Origin: Flavobacterium sp. J49
Lineage (GTDB): Bacteria > Bacteroidota > Bacteroidia > Flavobacteriales > Flavobacteriaceae
Direction: 5' to 3'
Assembly (NCBI RefSeq): GCF_011742145.1
Contig: NZ_JAAQQU010000105.1
Coordinates: 461,592-525,591, forward strand
DNA: 64,000 bases
In this document: piece by piece, positions 53,408 to 63,197 of the stretch
Position numbering within the stretch: the stretch's first letter is position 1
Layout of the letters: every line of letters starts with the position of its first letter
Position numbers and translations under genes: made by a program
The notes under the pieces: generated by a model
Database searches by the model: none
Seen by the model: only the letters and a program-made list of their open reading frames with translations
Told to the model about the DNA's origin: nothing

Positions 53408-54865
53408 TTACAAAGGTAACATCGGCATAAAAAGCCAACAGAACAGACTGATAACCAGTATACAAACAATATTTAAAACCAGTCCGGTTCGCATCATGTG
53501 TTCCATCTTGATATGACCTTTGGCAAAAATAATGGCATTCGGTGGTGTTCCCATGGGCAACATACAAGCACAACTCGCGCCCAATGTCATGGGAATTCCC
53601 AACAATAACGGATTAATATTCAAGGACAAAGCCAAAGAACTAACTACCGGAGAAAGAATAATCACCAAAGCCAAATTACTAATCACTTCGCTCAAAAACA
53701 CCGATATGGTGGTAACAATCAAAATGATTAAGAATAAATTGTCTGTGGCAATGGTTGCCAATTCGGTACCAAACTCGTGAACCAATTGGGAATCTTCCAA
53801 AGCATTTGCCAAAGCAATTCCTCCTCCAAACAACAGCAATACATCCCAAGCCATTTTTTCGGCATCGGGCCACGACAATAATCTTTCGGACTTTCTGTCG
53901 ACCGCTTTTGTATTTGACGGTAGTAAAAACAATAAAACAGCTCCCATTATTGCAATAATTGTATCATCAAGCACAACAAAACTTTGCCACTTATTGAGTA
54001 AATCTTTGATTATCCACAATAAAACCGTAAAACTAAATACCGACAAAACGCTCCATTCTGCCACACTCATAGTACCCAGTTGCTTTTGGGCTTTTTTAAT
54101 AGCGCTCGAAGCTTCAATACTGTGTTTGATATGATTGGGATACAACCATTTTACCAAAACCAAATAGAGTAACAGCAACAAAATTACGGTTAACGGCATA
54201 AACAAAACCAACCAATCTACGAAAGCAATTGTATGGTTAAATCGTTCTTCTATATAACCCACATAAGCCACATTAGGCGGCGTTGCAATGACCGTTCCCA
54301 AAGCAAAATTGGAAGCATAAGCAATACAAAGCATTAGTACCAATGAAAAATTGTGAACGTTCTTTTCGTTCTTATTATGGGCTTTAATTACATGAATGAC
54401 AGACAAGGCAATGGGAAACATCATCATGGTCGTAGCCGTGTTGCTAAGCCACAAACTCAAGAAACCGGTCGCCATAATAAATCCCAGTATAATTCGATTG
54501 CCGTTGGTTCCCGTTACGGTTATAATCCCGAGTGCCATTCTTTTATGCAAGTTCCATTTTTCTATAGCCAAAGCGAGAAAAAAACCACCCATAAACAAAA
54601 AAACTATCGGATCTCCGTAGGCTTTGGACACTTCTTTGAGCGGTGCAATTCCAAAAGACGGAAACAACACTATAGGCAATAAAGCCACGACCGGCATAGG
54701 CAATGCTTCGGTTATCCACCAAACAATCATCAAAACCGTGATGGCCAAAACCAAATTCGCCTGATTGGGTAAAGAGAACGGATTTAATGCAAAACACATG
54801 ATGCTGAGTAACGCGCCGATGAATAAACCAATTTCTTTTTTGCGGGTCGTAAAATTAATTTGCAT
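53408..54865 (-). CDS. SLC13 (DASS)-family anion:sodium symporter
   Basis: 485 residues from the ATG at 54865; a longer frame adds 23 residues lacking family character. About 11-12 TM helices. ITEALPMPVVALLPIVLFPS, SNTATTMMMFPIALSV (SNT motif) and CMLPMGTPPNAIIFA are DASS signatures of dicarboxylate, citrate or sulfate carriers. The exact anion is not predictable. Separated from the upstream alcohol dehydrogenase gene by a terminator. Confidence 0.9.
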   Translation of the reverse strand: MQINFTTRKKEIGLFIGALLSIMCFALNPFSLPNQANLVLAITVLMIVWWITEALPMPVVALLPIVLFPSFGIAPLKEVSKAYGDPIVFLFMGGFFLALAIEKWNLHKRMALGIITVTGTNGNRIILGFIMATGFLSLWLSNTATTMMMFPIALSVIHVIKAHNKNEKNVHNFSLVLMLCIAYASNFALGTVIATPPNVAYVGYIEERFNHTIAFVDWLVLFMPLTVILLLLLYLVLVKWLYPNHIKHSIEASSAIKKAQKQLGTMSVAEWSVLSVFSFTVLLWIIKDLLNKWQSFVVLDDTIIAIMGAVLLFLLPSNTKAVDRKSERLLSWPDAEKMAWDVLLLFGGGIALANALEDSQLVHEFGTELATIATDNLFLIILIVTTISVFLSEVISNLALVIILSPVVSSLALSLNINPLLLGIPMTLGASCACMLPMGTPPNAIIFAKGHIKMEHMMRTGLVLNIVCILVISLFCWLFMPMLPL

Positions 54866-54924
54866 TCTATGTCTCGATTTGCTTTGGAATAAATGTACTA
54901 AAAAAAGTGATGGTAACTTTATTA

Positions 54925-54960
54925 CAAAAAACAAAAGCAGCTGATGCTGCTTTTGTTTTA
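54925..54960 (-). terminator. Terminator after the alcohol dehydrogenase gene
   Basis: Perfect 14-base stem AAAACAAAAGCAGC (54928-54941) / GCTGCTTTTGTTTT (54946-54959) with loop TGAT. A-rich flank on the plus strand gives the T-run on the minus strand. Confidence 0.8.
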
Positions 54961-54977
54961 AAACTATGGATTCAGAT

Positions 54978-56036
54978 TTATGCTTTCAAAGAAGCCATGT
55001 CGATTACAAAACGGTAACGCACATCGCTTTTCAGCATTCTCTCATAAGCATCATTAATGTCTTGCATTTTGATGAGTTCTATTTCAGAAACGATATTGTG
55101 TTTGCCGCAAAAATCGAGCATTTCTTGAGTTTCAGCGATACCGCCTATCAAAGAAGCCGCTACCGATTTTCTTCCCATAATCAACGGAACGGTATTTAGT
55201 ATCGGCTCAAGTCCACCTAAGTAACCAACGATAACCAAAGTACCACTCACGGCTAAAGTTGTTATATATGGATTGACATCGTGTACGTAAGGAACCGTAT
55301 CAATAATCACATCAAATTTCCCGGTTACCGAAGCCATTTGAGCTTCATCCGTAGAAATAACCACCGCATCTGCTCCTAAGTCTAATGCATCCTTTTCTTT
55401 GCCCGGTGTTCTGGAGAAAAGCGTTACTTCTGCTCCTAATCCTTTGGCTAATTTAATCGCCATGTGGCCTAATCCTCCCAAACCTACAACGGCAACTTTA
55501 GTTCCTTTACCTACATTCCAATGACGCAAAGGAGACCACGTTGTGATGCCTGCACAAAGTAACGGTGCCACAGCCGCTAAGTTTAAATTTGACGGTACCG
55601 TCAAAACAAAATTTTCATCCACTACTATTTTTTGAGAATATCCACCATGGGTAGGTTGGTTCAAATGTTTGTCAAAACCTCCGTAAGTGCCTACCCATCC
55701 GTTTAAGCAGTATTGTTCTAAGTCTTTTTCGCAGCTACTGCAAGTGCGACAAGAATCGACTAAGCAACCGACTGCAGCAAAATCGCCTACTTTTAATTTG
55801 GTTACGCCACTACCAACTCTGGTTACTTTGCCCACAATTTCGTGACCGGGAACAACCGGATAAGTGGTCATGCCCCAATCGTTTCGGGCAAAATGCAAGT
55901 CGGAGTGGCAAACGCCACAATACATAATTTCGATTTCAATATCATTTGCTAACACCTCTCTGCGTTCGATATTCATTTCTGCCAAAGGCGCATCCGGTGC
56001 TCCGGTGCCATAAGCTTTTACATTTGTTGTTGTCAT
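54978..56036 (-). CDS. Zinc-dependent alcohol dehydrogenase, CAD/YahK type
   Basis: 352 residues. Catalytic zinc motif CGVCHSDLH (about 37-45) and GHEIVGKV (about 64), structural zinc CRTCSSCEKDLEQYC (about 95-109), and the Rossmann loop VAVVGLGGLGHMA (about 178). This matches NADPH-linked aldehyde reductase/cinnamyl-alcohol dehydrogenase homologs such as YahK. Likely detoxifies aldehydes. Alone in its unit. Confidence 0.9.
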   Translation of the reverse strand: MTTTNVKAYGTGAPDAPLAEMNIERREVLANDIEIEIMYCGVCHSDLHFARNDWGMTTYPVVPGHEIVGKVTRVGSGVTKLKVGDFAAVGCLVDSCRTCSSCEKDLEQYCLNGWVGTYGGFDKHLNQPTHGGYSQKIVVDENFVLTVPSNLNLAAVAPLLCAGITTWSPLRHWNVGKGTKVAVVGLGGLGHMAIKLAKGLGAEVTLFSRTPGKEKDALDLGADAVVISTDEAQMASVTGKFDVIIDTVPYVHDVNPYITTLAVSGTLVIVGYLGGLEPILNTVPLIMGRKSVAASLIGGIAETQEMLDFCGKHNIVSEIELIKMQDINDAYERMLKSDVRYRFVIDMASLKA

Positions 56037-56186
56037 ATTTTTGATAGTTAATTTTGACGATAATTCATCTTTTAAAAGTAGTGATTATTCATTTGCCTAC
56101 AAAATCAAATCAGCATTCATTTTTTGAAATCAAATTTTTGAAGTTGTCTTTGAATCAAAAAATATTTGAATAAAGCACAACCCTTA

Positions 56187-56951
56187 TTATCTCTTATAGA
56201 TATCCAACTCTTCTATCTGCTTTTTATAATCCGAAGGCAGCAATATGTTTTTAAGCAACCAATCCATTTTCATCAGTCGGCTGACTTTGTACATTGGCAC
56301 GACCGGTGTCAATAATGAAAAATCCGTAAACTGTAATAAAACTTTTACCCTATTGGGACAAACCAATTTTTGACCCTCAACCAGTACTCTAAACCTTATA
56401 GCTCCAAGGTGTTTTTTATACTGATTAAAAAGATCGGCTGTGTACTCACTTTTTTGCAAATCAGCTATTAAGTGTGCTTCTCTGATCGGCAACCATTCTG
56501 TGTAAGTTTTAGGTAAATCTTTTAATCCCATTCTGTCTCCAACACGATAAAAAACATTGTAGACTTCTTCTTTTTCTGACTCGGTTAATTTTTCTTCTAG
56601 CAATTCATAAGCCGCAATTGAATAATGTATCAGCATAAACAGCACATCTCGATAGGCCCAATCCGGAATGACCGCACCACGATTCTCTTCTACTGTACTG
56701 TGTATTTTTCGCATGGAATCAATGGCCTTATTGGCTTCTGCTTTTGGAGCAAATACTATCATTCGGGCGTATCTCACAGTAGAAAACAACCTTCCCAAAG
56801 GATCCGAAGGCAATTTCCCGGTAAAGTAGAGCCAATCAACCGCTTTGTTTAAAGCAAACTCAGCCGAGGCTCCGGCAAAAATGAATAAAATGGTATCGCT
56901 CTTGCCCCAGATTTTTCTAACTATCGAATGTTGTGCTACAAATAATTCCAT
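56187..56951 (-). CDS. DUF2236 / MpaB-like oxygenase-family protein
   Basis: 254 residues, helical, with no signal peptide. HSIVRKIWGKSD at the start, DPLGRLFSTVRYARMIVF (about 50-67) and MRKIHSTVEENRG (about 80-92, conserved His) fit DUF2236, whose members include latex-clearing and MpaB oxygenases that bind haem. Whether this one binds haem or oxidises any substrate is untested. Confidence 0.75.
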   Translation of the reverse strand: MELFVAQHSIVRKIWGKSDTILFIFAGASAEFALNKAVDWLYFTGKLPSDPLGRLFSTVRYARMIVFAPKAEANKAIDSMRKIHSTVEENRGAVIPDWAYRDVLFMLIHYSIAAYELLEEKLTESEKEEVYNVFYRVGDRMGLKDLPKTYTEWLPIREAHLIADLQKSEYTADLFNQYKKHLGAIRFRVLVEGQKLVCPNRVKVLLQFTDFSLLTPVVPMYKVSRLMKMDWLLKNILLPSDYKKQIEELDIYKR

Positions 56952-57003
56952 GACCTTTAAATATTTTGGGCTAAATTATAAAAAATAATTAATTAAAAGT
57001 ACT

Positions 57004-57029
57004 TTGTATTTCAAAGTTATTTATATTTG
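57004..57029 (+). promoter_or_regulatory. Candidate promoter of the gene at 57077
   Basis: TTG (57004-57006), 15 bases, TATATTTG (57022-57029). Spacing is 2 bases under the usual range. Confidence 0.45.
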
Positions 57030-57076
57030 TCAAAAAATAACAATTGAAATCTTTAAACAACTAAAATTTAATCATC

Positions 57077-57412
57077 ATGACACAGAGACATCACTTAACC
57101 GAAACTAACCACAAATCTTTGTTACTAAAACCTGTGCTGATTGGAGCCGTAATTGCTTTACTATTAATAGCACTTTTTCTTATTCCAATCCAAGATCCAA
57201 ATCCGGAATGGGGTAAATTTTGGATGGTTAGACCCTTTATTCTAGTGACGTTAGCCGGAGCAATTGGTGGTGCTGTTTATCACTTTATGGCCAAAATGGG
57301 ACCACAAACCGGTTGGAAAAAAACAGTTACTGTTATCGCAAGCATACTTATATATGTTATAGGGCTTTGGATAGGGACTGTTTTGGGATTAGACGGCACA
57401 CTTTGGGATTAA
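57077..57412 (+). CDS. Hypothetical 3-TM membrane protein
   Basis: 111 residues. Polar N-terminus with several His, then TM helices at about 17-40, 52-72 and 84-106; GGAVYHFMAKMGPQTGWKK between the second and third. No recognised domain. Lies 60 bases before sdaA, which has its own promoter element. Confidence 0.6.
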   Translation: MTQRHHLTETNHKSLLLKPVLIGAVIALLLIALFLIPIQDPNPEWGKFWMVRPFILVTLAGAIGGAVYHFMAKMGPQTGWKKTVTVIASILIYVIGLWIGTVLGLDGTLWD

Positions 57413-57441
57413 GTCACCTTTCAAAATCCACATTTCTTACC

Positions 57442-57449
57442 TATATTTG
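57442..57449 (+). promoter_or_regulatory. Candidate -7 element of sdaA
   Basis: TATATTTG, 21 bases before the ATG. No clear -33. Confidence 0.4.
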
Positions 57450-57470
57450 CCCAACTAAATCGATATAGTA

Positions 57471-58898
57471 ATGGAAGAATGCATTTCGGTATTTGATATG
57501 CTAAAAATTGGTGTCGGACCATCAAGTTCCCACACGCTTGGACCATGGCGCGCTGCTGAACGTTTTTTAAACGAATTAAAAGACGAGAATCAGCTTGAAA
57601 AAATAATACACGTAAAAGTAGATTTATACGGTTCATTATCGCTGACAGGAAAAGGTCACGCCACTGATTACGCGGTAATGCTTGGACTAAGCGGTCAAGA
57701 TCCTGAATATATTCCGGTACAAAATATTGATAGTATCATTCAAGACATTGCTAAAACGCACCAAATTAATTTGGCTAACGAATTAGTAATTGACTTCAAT
57801 CCCGAAACCGATATTGTTTTCAACAAAAACTTTCTTCCGTTTCATGCTAACGGAATGACCTTTACCGCAACTACTAATGACGCTAAGGAAATCATATCAA
57901 CCTTCTACTCTATTGGTGGCGGATTTGTGGTGAAGGAAGAAAGAATCAATGCCAAAAAGAAACACCAAATTAAATGTGCCTTTCCTTTTCCGATTCAAAA
58001 TGCAGCCGAATTATTGGAATACACCATAAAAGAAAGCAAATCCATCTCTGAAATTGTATATGCTAATGAAATCTCCATGCGTCCCGAAGCTGAAGTCCAT
58101 AGTGAACTAATGCGTATTTGGAATACCATGTTGGAATGTATGTACATTGGCTGTCACTCCGAAGGAGTACTTCCCGGAGGATTAAACGTTCGCCGTCGTG
58201 CTTTTGATATGCACCAAGGTTTGATTGGCTTGTCCAATTACAATTCGCCACAAGAATGGTTGGAAACCATCCGTAAAACGGAAGTAAAATTTCGCCAAAT
58301 CTTAAAATGGGTTTCTTGTTTTGCTTTGGCAGTAAACGAAGTCAATGCAGCTTTAGGTCGTGTTGTAACCGCGCCAACCAATGGTAGCGCAGGTGTTATT
58401 CCCGCCGTACTGATGTACTATATGGTTATCGAAAACCACCAGGCCGACGAAAAACAAATCAAACAATTCCTAATGGTTGCTGGAGAAATAGGCAGTATCT
58501 TTAAAAAAGGCTCAACCATTTCAGCCGCTATGGGCGGTTGTCAAGCTGAAATTGGCGTTTCCTCTGCCATGGCGGCCGGAGCTTTGTGTGAGGTAATGGG
58601 CGGTACGCCGGACCAAGTGTTAATGGCAGCCGAAATTGCAATGGAACATCACTTGGGATTAACGTGTGATCCTATCGGTGGATTGGTTCAAATTCCGTGT
58701 ATTGAGAGAAATACTATGGGTGCCATCAAAGCTATCAATGCAGCAGAATTAGCCATGGAAACTGATGCAAAAAATGCCAAAGTTCCTTTAGACAAAGTAA
58801 TCGATACCATGTGGCAAACTGCTAAGGACATGAATTCCAAATACAAAGAAACTTCTGAAGGTGGTTTGGCTGTAGCCGTAAATATGGCAGACTGCTAA
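57471..58898 (+). CDS. sdaA: L-serine ammonia-lyase, single-chain iron-sulfur type
   Basis: 475 residues. Deaminates L-serine to pyruvate via an oxygen-sensitive [4Fe-4S] cluster. SDH beta part (about 1-160, [17 protein letters not shown]) and alpha part (about 190-475) are fused in one chain. Cluster Cys are in GGCQAEIG (about 357), LTCDPIGG (about 398) and QIPCIERN (about 408). Its reactive enamine product is a RidA substrate (ridA is at 22222). Confidence 0.95.
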   Translation: MEECISVFDMLKIGVGPSSSHTLGPWRAAERFLNELKDENQLEKIIHVKVDLYGSLSLTGKGHATDYAVMLGLSGQDPEYIPVQNIDSIIQDIAKTHQINLANELVIDFNPETDIVFNKNFLPFHANGMTFTATTNDAKEIISTFYSIGGGFVVKEERINAKKKHQIKCAFPFPIQNAAELLEYTIKESKSISEIVYANEISMRPEAEVHSELMRIWNTMLECMYIGCHSEGVLPGGLNVRRRAFDMHQGLIGLSNYNSPQEWLETIRKTEVKFRQILKWVSCFALAVNEVNAALGRVVTAPTNGSAGVIPAVLMYYMVIENHQADEKQIKQFLMVAGEIGSIFKKGSTISAAMGGCQAEIGVSSAMAAGALCEVMGGTPDQVLMAAEIAMEHHLGLTCDPIGGLVQIPCIERNTMGAIKAINAAELAMETDAKNAKVPLDKVIDTMWQTAKDMNSKYKETSEGGLAVAVNMADC

Positions 58899-58987
58899 AA
58901 TGAATGAATTATATAATTTTCTCCAAGAATAATATAATGTTGTTATAAAGTTGGTCCGTTATCTTCGCTTGTTCAAAAAAAGCGACC

Positions 58988-59374
58988 ATGAAAGAATCTC
59001 AGGCAATATACTACCTTGATAATGATAATGAAGATTTATTTTACTTGAAACATGCCATTGAAGACTTAGGACATCAAATCAAGATTTACAGAGATGGTCA
59101 TAAAATGATGCAGGATTTAATTAAATCTGACACCAAACCCGATATCTTTTTCCTAGGAAGTAATATGCCTGTTTTGAATGGTAAAGAACTGATTACTATC
59201 CTCAAAAACTCTATCAAATGGAGTGACATTCCTGTGGTAATTATCTCAAGTGCCTTTCCAAAAAAACTGCTGCGCCATTATATGAATTCAGGAGTGAAAC
59301 ACATCATGAAAAGAACGCATCCTGAAAATTACAAGACTACTTTTAAAGAGGTTTTGGAAATGAAATTTGCTTAA
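58988..59374 (+). CDS. Receiver-domain protein lacking the phosphoacceptor Asp
   Basis: 128 residues, a single REC fold: acidic pocket LDNDNED at residues 10-16 and a beta3 strand PDIFFLGSNMPVLNG, where the normally Asp position is G57. S93 or nearby keeps the Thr/Ser switch, while the usual KP near the end is KR. So phosphotransfer is not expected, although the fold is kept. It may act as a phosphorylation-independent adaptor. It is a stand-alone gene between sdaA and the porin gene (convergent). Confidence 0.85.
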   Translation: MKESQAIYYLDNDNEDLFYLKHAIEDLGHQIKIYRDGHKMMQDLIKSDTKPDIFFLGSNMPVLNGKELITILKNSIKWSDIPVVIISSAFPKKLLRHYMNSGVKHIMKRTHPENYKTTFKEVLEMKFA

Positions 59375-59399
59375 AGTGATTGAAAAAAAATAAACGATT

Positions 59400-60461
59400 C
59401 TAAAACTCAAAAGACAAACTCGTAGTGATACAGAGGTTGTCATTGGTCAAGGAAGTCTCTTTTACAAATACCTTTTCCTGACCGCTCAAATATCTGGCTT
59501 CGGTTCTGAATTTTACTTTGTCATTGATCAGATAATCCAAATTGAATGATGTTCCAAAGGTTTTAAAAGCATCTCCAACTCCAACCATCACGTTATTTTT
59601 ATCCTGATAATACTCTATTCTGAAAGCCGTTTGCCATTTCGATGTCCAACTATACTGGGCCAAAACAGCTGGACTCATCCAAAATAATTTAGTATCATTA
59701 TCGGCAACATCCGTTTGCAAACCGGCATCAAAACCCAAAATAGTTCGCCACTTGGAATTCCATTGTTTGTCCCAATACAAATTACTGAAATAGCGCATTC
59801 CCCATTCGTTATAGTACAATTCTTTTCCTATGAAAGTACTCCAATTAAATGTTGATTGTGTCGAAGGTTTGAAAACTATTTGCGAACCCAAAGCCGGTGA
59901 AACGTTTTTATCAGGCTTGTTGATGCGTTGCCAACCATTGGTCACTAAACCTGAAAATAACCATTTGCCATTGGGTTTATAAGTATATTTTGCTCCCGTC
60001 ATAAAATAGGGCGAATTCTCTGCCAACAAAGAGCGAGTCAACGTTAGATTTGACGCAGAAGTCGCGCTTTCAAATCCTATATAACTGGGTAAAATCCCAA
60101 CTTCAACCGTAGATTTTTTGGTTTCATCCAGGTACAAACCTAGATAGGCTTCGCTTATAATTTTGGTGTTTTCATTGGTAAAATTATCCTCAACATAAGT
60201 GCCGGAATGGAGCGCAATGGTAGCATAGGCATTATCGTATTCCGCTTTGGCTCTTAACACACCAACATTGATATTGAACTCATTATGCCGGTTATAGTTA
60301 TACATAAACGGCAACTTTGCTTGTGTTTCCGGTCGATTAAAATCATAGGCATAATAAGTTTCCAAATAGCCTGAAAAGGATAATTTTAACGCCTTATTTT
60401 CTTGGGCTAATCCAATATTAAACACCAATAAAGTCAAACTCAGTTTTATAAAACTTCTCAT
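59400..60461 (-). CDS. Outer-membrane porin-like barrel, coupled to kup
   Basis: 353 residues from the ATG at 60461 (signal MRSFIKLSLTLLVFNIGLAQ); the longer frame would add nine residues before it. A barrel of about 16 aromatic strands ends LCITTSLSFEF, a typical outer-membrane C-terminus. Its ATG overlaps the kup stop by four bases (ATGA), so translation is coupled. Similar porins accompany kdp or kup genes in flavobacteria as far as I recall. An outer-membrane route for K+ is an inference from this linkage. Confidence 0.85.
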   Translation of the reverse strand: MRSFIKLSLTLLVFNIGLAQENKALKLSFSGYLETYYAYDFNRPETQAKLPFMYNYNRHNEFNINVGVLRAKAEYDNAYATIALHSGTYVEDNFTNENTKIISEAYLGLYLDETKKSTVEVGILPSYIGFESATSASNLTLTRSLLAENSPYFMTGAKYTYKPNGKWLFSGLVTNGWQRINKPDKNVSPALGSQIVFKPSTQSTFNWSTFIGKELYYNEWGMRYFSNLYWDKQWNSKWRTILGFDAGLQTDVADNDTKLFWMSPAVLAQYSWTSKWQTAFRIEYYQDKNNVMVGVGDAFKTFGTSFNLDYLINDKVKFRTEARYLSGQEKVFVKETSLTNDNLCITTSLSFEF

Positions 60462-62410
60462 TTTAAATTGCTTTTTTGTTTTCTGCATAATTCCAAATTA
60501 TTAACCGGTGAATACACCATTGGATATTCTTCTAAAGCAACGTCGCTTTTGTCTAAACCAAAGGCTTTCTCATCCGATAGGGATAATTTTTTGAGCCAAA
60601 AATACGAAGTTAATAGCCAACCATCTTTAAAATCAAACTCATTTTCTACTGAAATAAATTTTTCAATAATCACAAACTTATAATCGGGTTCGGCGTTGTA
60701 TTTTGTAGAACCATCAGGTCGGATGTGCAAATTGAGCTCTTTGCGTTCTACCAATTCTTGTACAATTTTTTTGAAATACAACTCCACTTTAGGCTGAATG
60801 CGGAAACCAACATTGAGCACCACTTTGATGACTTTATCATCTAACAACTCAATCACTTCATAGTTTAAGGTAAAAGGCTCGTTGGTACGATTGATGTGCA
60901 AGAACCAATAAACATCAGCTCGTTTTGGTTTTTTGGCAAAAATAGATTTGATGATCTTCTCCTCTATTTCATAAGTTTTGTTGGCTTTAGACAAATAAAT
61001 CAAATGTGTGGCATATTTCGGAATGTCATCATCCGTGCTCAATTCTTCCAACATTGGCGCTTGTTCTACCAAATTCACAAATTTTAAGAATCGGTTGTTT
61101 ATTTTTCTGGAAAAATACCAAACATACATCACCATAAAAATAAAAAGTTCGAAGAAAAGGAACATCCATCGTTCTTTGATCTTGACAATATTGGCCACAA
61201 AAAAAGAAACTTCAATCAGTGCAAATACCAATAACATCAAAGCTATCCAACCAATCTTAACCTTTTTAATAAAGAACAAATAATAAGACAATAAAATAGT
61301 CGTCATCATCATGGCAACGGTGATTGAAAATCCATAAGCCGCTTCCATGTGCGCCGAATTTTTAAAGTATAAAATCATCAGTACACAACCTATCCAAAGA
61401 ATCGTATTGACCGAAGGAATATAGATTTGTCCTTTTAAATTCGTTGGGTTTTTTAGAGCAACTCTTGGCCAAAAGTTGAGTGAAATGGCTTCATTAATCA
61501 AAGTAAACGAGCCACTAATCAAGGCTTGCGACGCAATAATAGCCGCCAAAGTCGCAATCACAATTCCGAAGATCAAAAACCACTGCGGCATAATGGTGTA
61601 AAACGGATTTTGACCATTAAGAAATTGATTAGGTTGGTGCATTAACCAAGCGCCTTGCCCTAAATAATTAATCAACAACGCTGATTTTACAAAAATCCAA
61701 GTGATTCGAATGTTTTGTCGGCCGCAATGTCCAAGGTCTGAATACAAAGCTTCCGCACCGGTTGTACAAAGGAAAACCGCTCCAAGCAACCAAAATCCGT
61801 GTGGATATTCTACCAACAAGCGATAAGCATAAACGGGATTCAACGCTTTTAAAATATCCGGATGGTGAATGATTTGAGACAATCCTAAAACCGTCAACAT
61901 CGAAAACCAAACCACCATTGCCGGTCCGAATATAGTACCAACTCTATGAGTACCGAATCGTTGAAAAATAAATAACCCTGATAAAATTGCTATTACAATT
62001 GGTATCGTAGGCAAATGCGGAACTATTGCTTCCAAACCTTCCACTGCCGAAGCGACTGAAATTGGCGGCGTGATAATACCATCGGCTAACAAAGTCGTTG
62101 CGCCGAGTATGGTTGGAATCACCAACTTTCCTTTACCGAATCTTTTCACCAAAGCATAAAGCGAAAAAACCCCGCCTTCCCCGTGATTATCTGCGGAAAG
62201 TGTGAGCAAAACATATTTGAAAGTCGTTTGAAAGGTCAATGTCCAAAACACGCAGGAGATTCCGCCATAAACCAACATTTCGGTAATTTCTCGACTGCCA
62301 ATAATGGCTTTCATCACATAAAGCGGGCTCGTTCCGATGTCGCCATAAATGATCCCGAGGGCAACTAACAATGAGGCTGCTGTTATTTTTTGTTTTACAG
62401 TTGTATTCAT
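60458..62410 (-). CDS. kup: Kup-family potassium uptake protein
   Basis: 650 residues. Twelve TM helices over about 1-430 with GIIYGDIGTSPLYV near residue 20, GDNHGEGGVFSLYAL (about 72-86) and SDLGHCGRQNIR (about 220), all Kup/HAK signatures, then a soluble C-terminal domain (about 450-650). Proton-coupled K+ import is expected. It lies downstream of KdpD/KdpE on the same strand and overlaps the porin gene by four bases. Confidence 0.95.
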   Translation of the reverse strand: MNTTVKQKITAASLLVALGIIYGDIGTSPLYVMKAIIGSREITEMLVYGGISCVFWTLTFQTTFKYVLLTLSADNHGEGGVFSLYALVKRFGKGKLVIPTILGATTLLADGIITPPISVASAVEGLEAIVPHLPTIPIVIAILSGLFIFQRFGTHRVGTIFGPAMVVWFSMLTVLGLSQIIHHPDILKALNPVYAYRLLVEYPHGFWLLGAVFLCTTGAEALYSDLGHCGRQNIRITWIFVKSALLINYLGQGAWLMHQPNQFLNGQNPFYTIMPQWFLIFGIVIATLAAIIASQALISGSFTLINEAISLNFWPRVALKNPTNLKGQIYIPSVNTILWIGCVLMILYFKNSAHMEAAYGFSITVAMMMTTILLSYYLFFIKKVKIGWIALMLLVFALIEVSFFVANIVKIKERWMFLFFELFIFMVMYVWYFSRKINNRFLKFVNLVEQAPMLEELSTDDDIPKYATHLIYLSKANKTYEIEEKIIKSIFAKKPKRADVYWFLHINRTNEPFTLNYEVIELLDDKVIKVVLNVGFRIQPKVELYFKKIVQELVERKELNLHIRPDGSTKYNAEPDYKFVIIEKFISVENEFDFKDGWLLTSYFWLKKLSLSDEKAFGLDKSDVALEEYPMVYSPVNNLELCRKQKSNLK

Positions 62411-62441
62411 TTTAGGATGTATTTTTAGTTAAATTTTGGCA

Positions 62442-62479
62442 TGTGAAGGTCTATGCGAAGACCAATAGCGGTTTTCACA
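62442..62479. promoter_or_regulatory. Nested inverted repeats between kdpE and kup
   Basis: Inner GGTCT (62448-62452) / AGACC (62459-62463) and outer TGTGAA (62442-62447) / TTCACA (62474-62479). It sits about 30-70 bases upstream of the kup start, in a 100-base gap with no clear TAnnTTTG. Could be an operator (KdpE is a candidate) or an RNA hairpin. Confidence 0.35.
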
Positions 62480-62510
62480 AAATGTGTTTAAGCTGATTTT
62501 GTTGAATTAT

Positions 62511-63197
62511 TTAGCCGGAATTAAAACGATAACCCACGCCGGATTCGGTGATGATGAATTTCGGGCGATTGGCATCTTCTTCTATCTTTTTGCGAAGTTG
62601 TGCTACGAAAACACGCAAATACTGTGTTTGATCGGCGTAGCTTTGGCCCCAAATTTCTTTTAAGATGTATTGGTGCGTCAACACGCGGCCATCATTTTTG
62701 ATTAATAAAGTTAATAAGTTGTATTCTGTTGCGGTGAGTTTGATGATTTCATCATTGGCTTTGACTGTTCGCGAAGTAAAATCGACCGAACAATTTCCGA
62801 AGGTAACCGTTAATTCATTGTTTACCGTAGCTTTATTACGCAAAGCGGTTCTGATTCGGGCTAATAATTCTTGGGTGCGAAAGGGTTTGGTCAGATAATC
62901 ATTGGCACCACTGTCTAAGGCTTTTACAATTTCTTCTTCGGTACTTTTGACTGATAAAATAATAATCGGGTTTTGGTACCATTCACGCAGTTTTGTCAGA
63001 ATCACTTGTCCGTCTTCATCGGGTAAACCCAAATCCAATAAAATTAAATCGGGTTGGTGACTCGCCGACATCGTAATACCTTCCTTTCCGTTCACAGCAA
63101 AAAGCACTTTATAATCATTGGCTTCCAATGAAATCTCGAGCAGCTTTCTGATTTGCGCTTCGTCATCTATGACCAATATGGAAAATCCGTTATTCAT
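62511..63197 (-). CDS. kdpE: OmpR/PhoB-type response regulator, KdpE-like
   Basis: 228 residues. Receiver with acidic D11/D12, phosphoacceptor D55 (LLDLGLP) and K104 (YLTKPF); C-terminal winged helix with LTATEYNLLTLLIKNDGRVL and YLRVFVAQLRKKIE. Normally activated by KdpD under low K+ or osmotic stress to switch on kdpFABC. Its ATG overlaps the upstream KdpD stop by eight bases. No kdpABC is in the window; kup and porin downstream are the visible candidate targets. Confidence 0.92.
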   Translation of the reverse strand: MNNGFSILVIDDEAQIRKLLEISLEANDYKVLFAVNGKEGITMSASHQPDLILLDLGLPDEDGQVILTKLREWYQNPIIILSVKSTEEEIVKALDSGANDYLTKPFRTQELLARIRTALRNKATVNNELTVTFGNCSVDFTSRTVKANDEIIKLTATEYNLLTLLIKNDGRVLTHQYILKEIWGQSYADQTQYLRVFVAQLRKKIEEDANRPKFIITESGVGYRFNSG

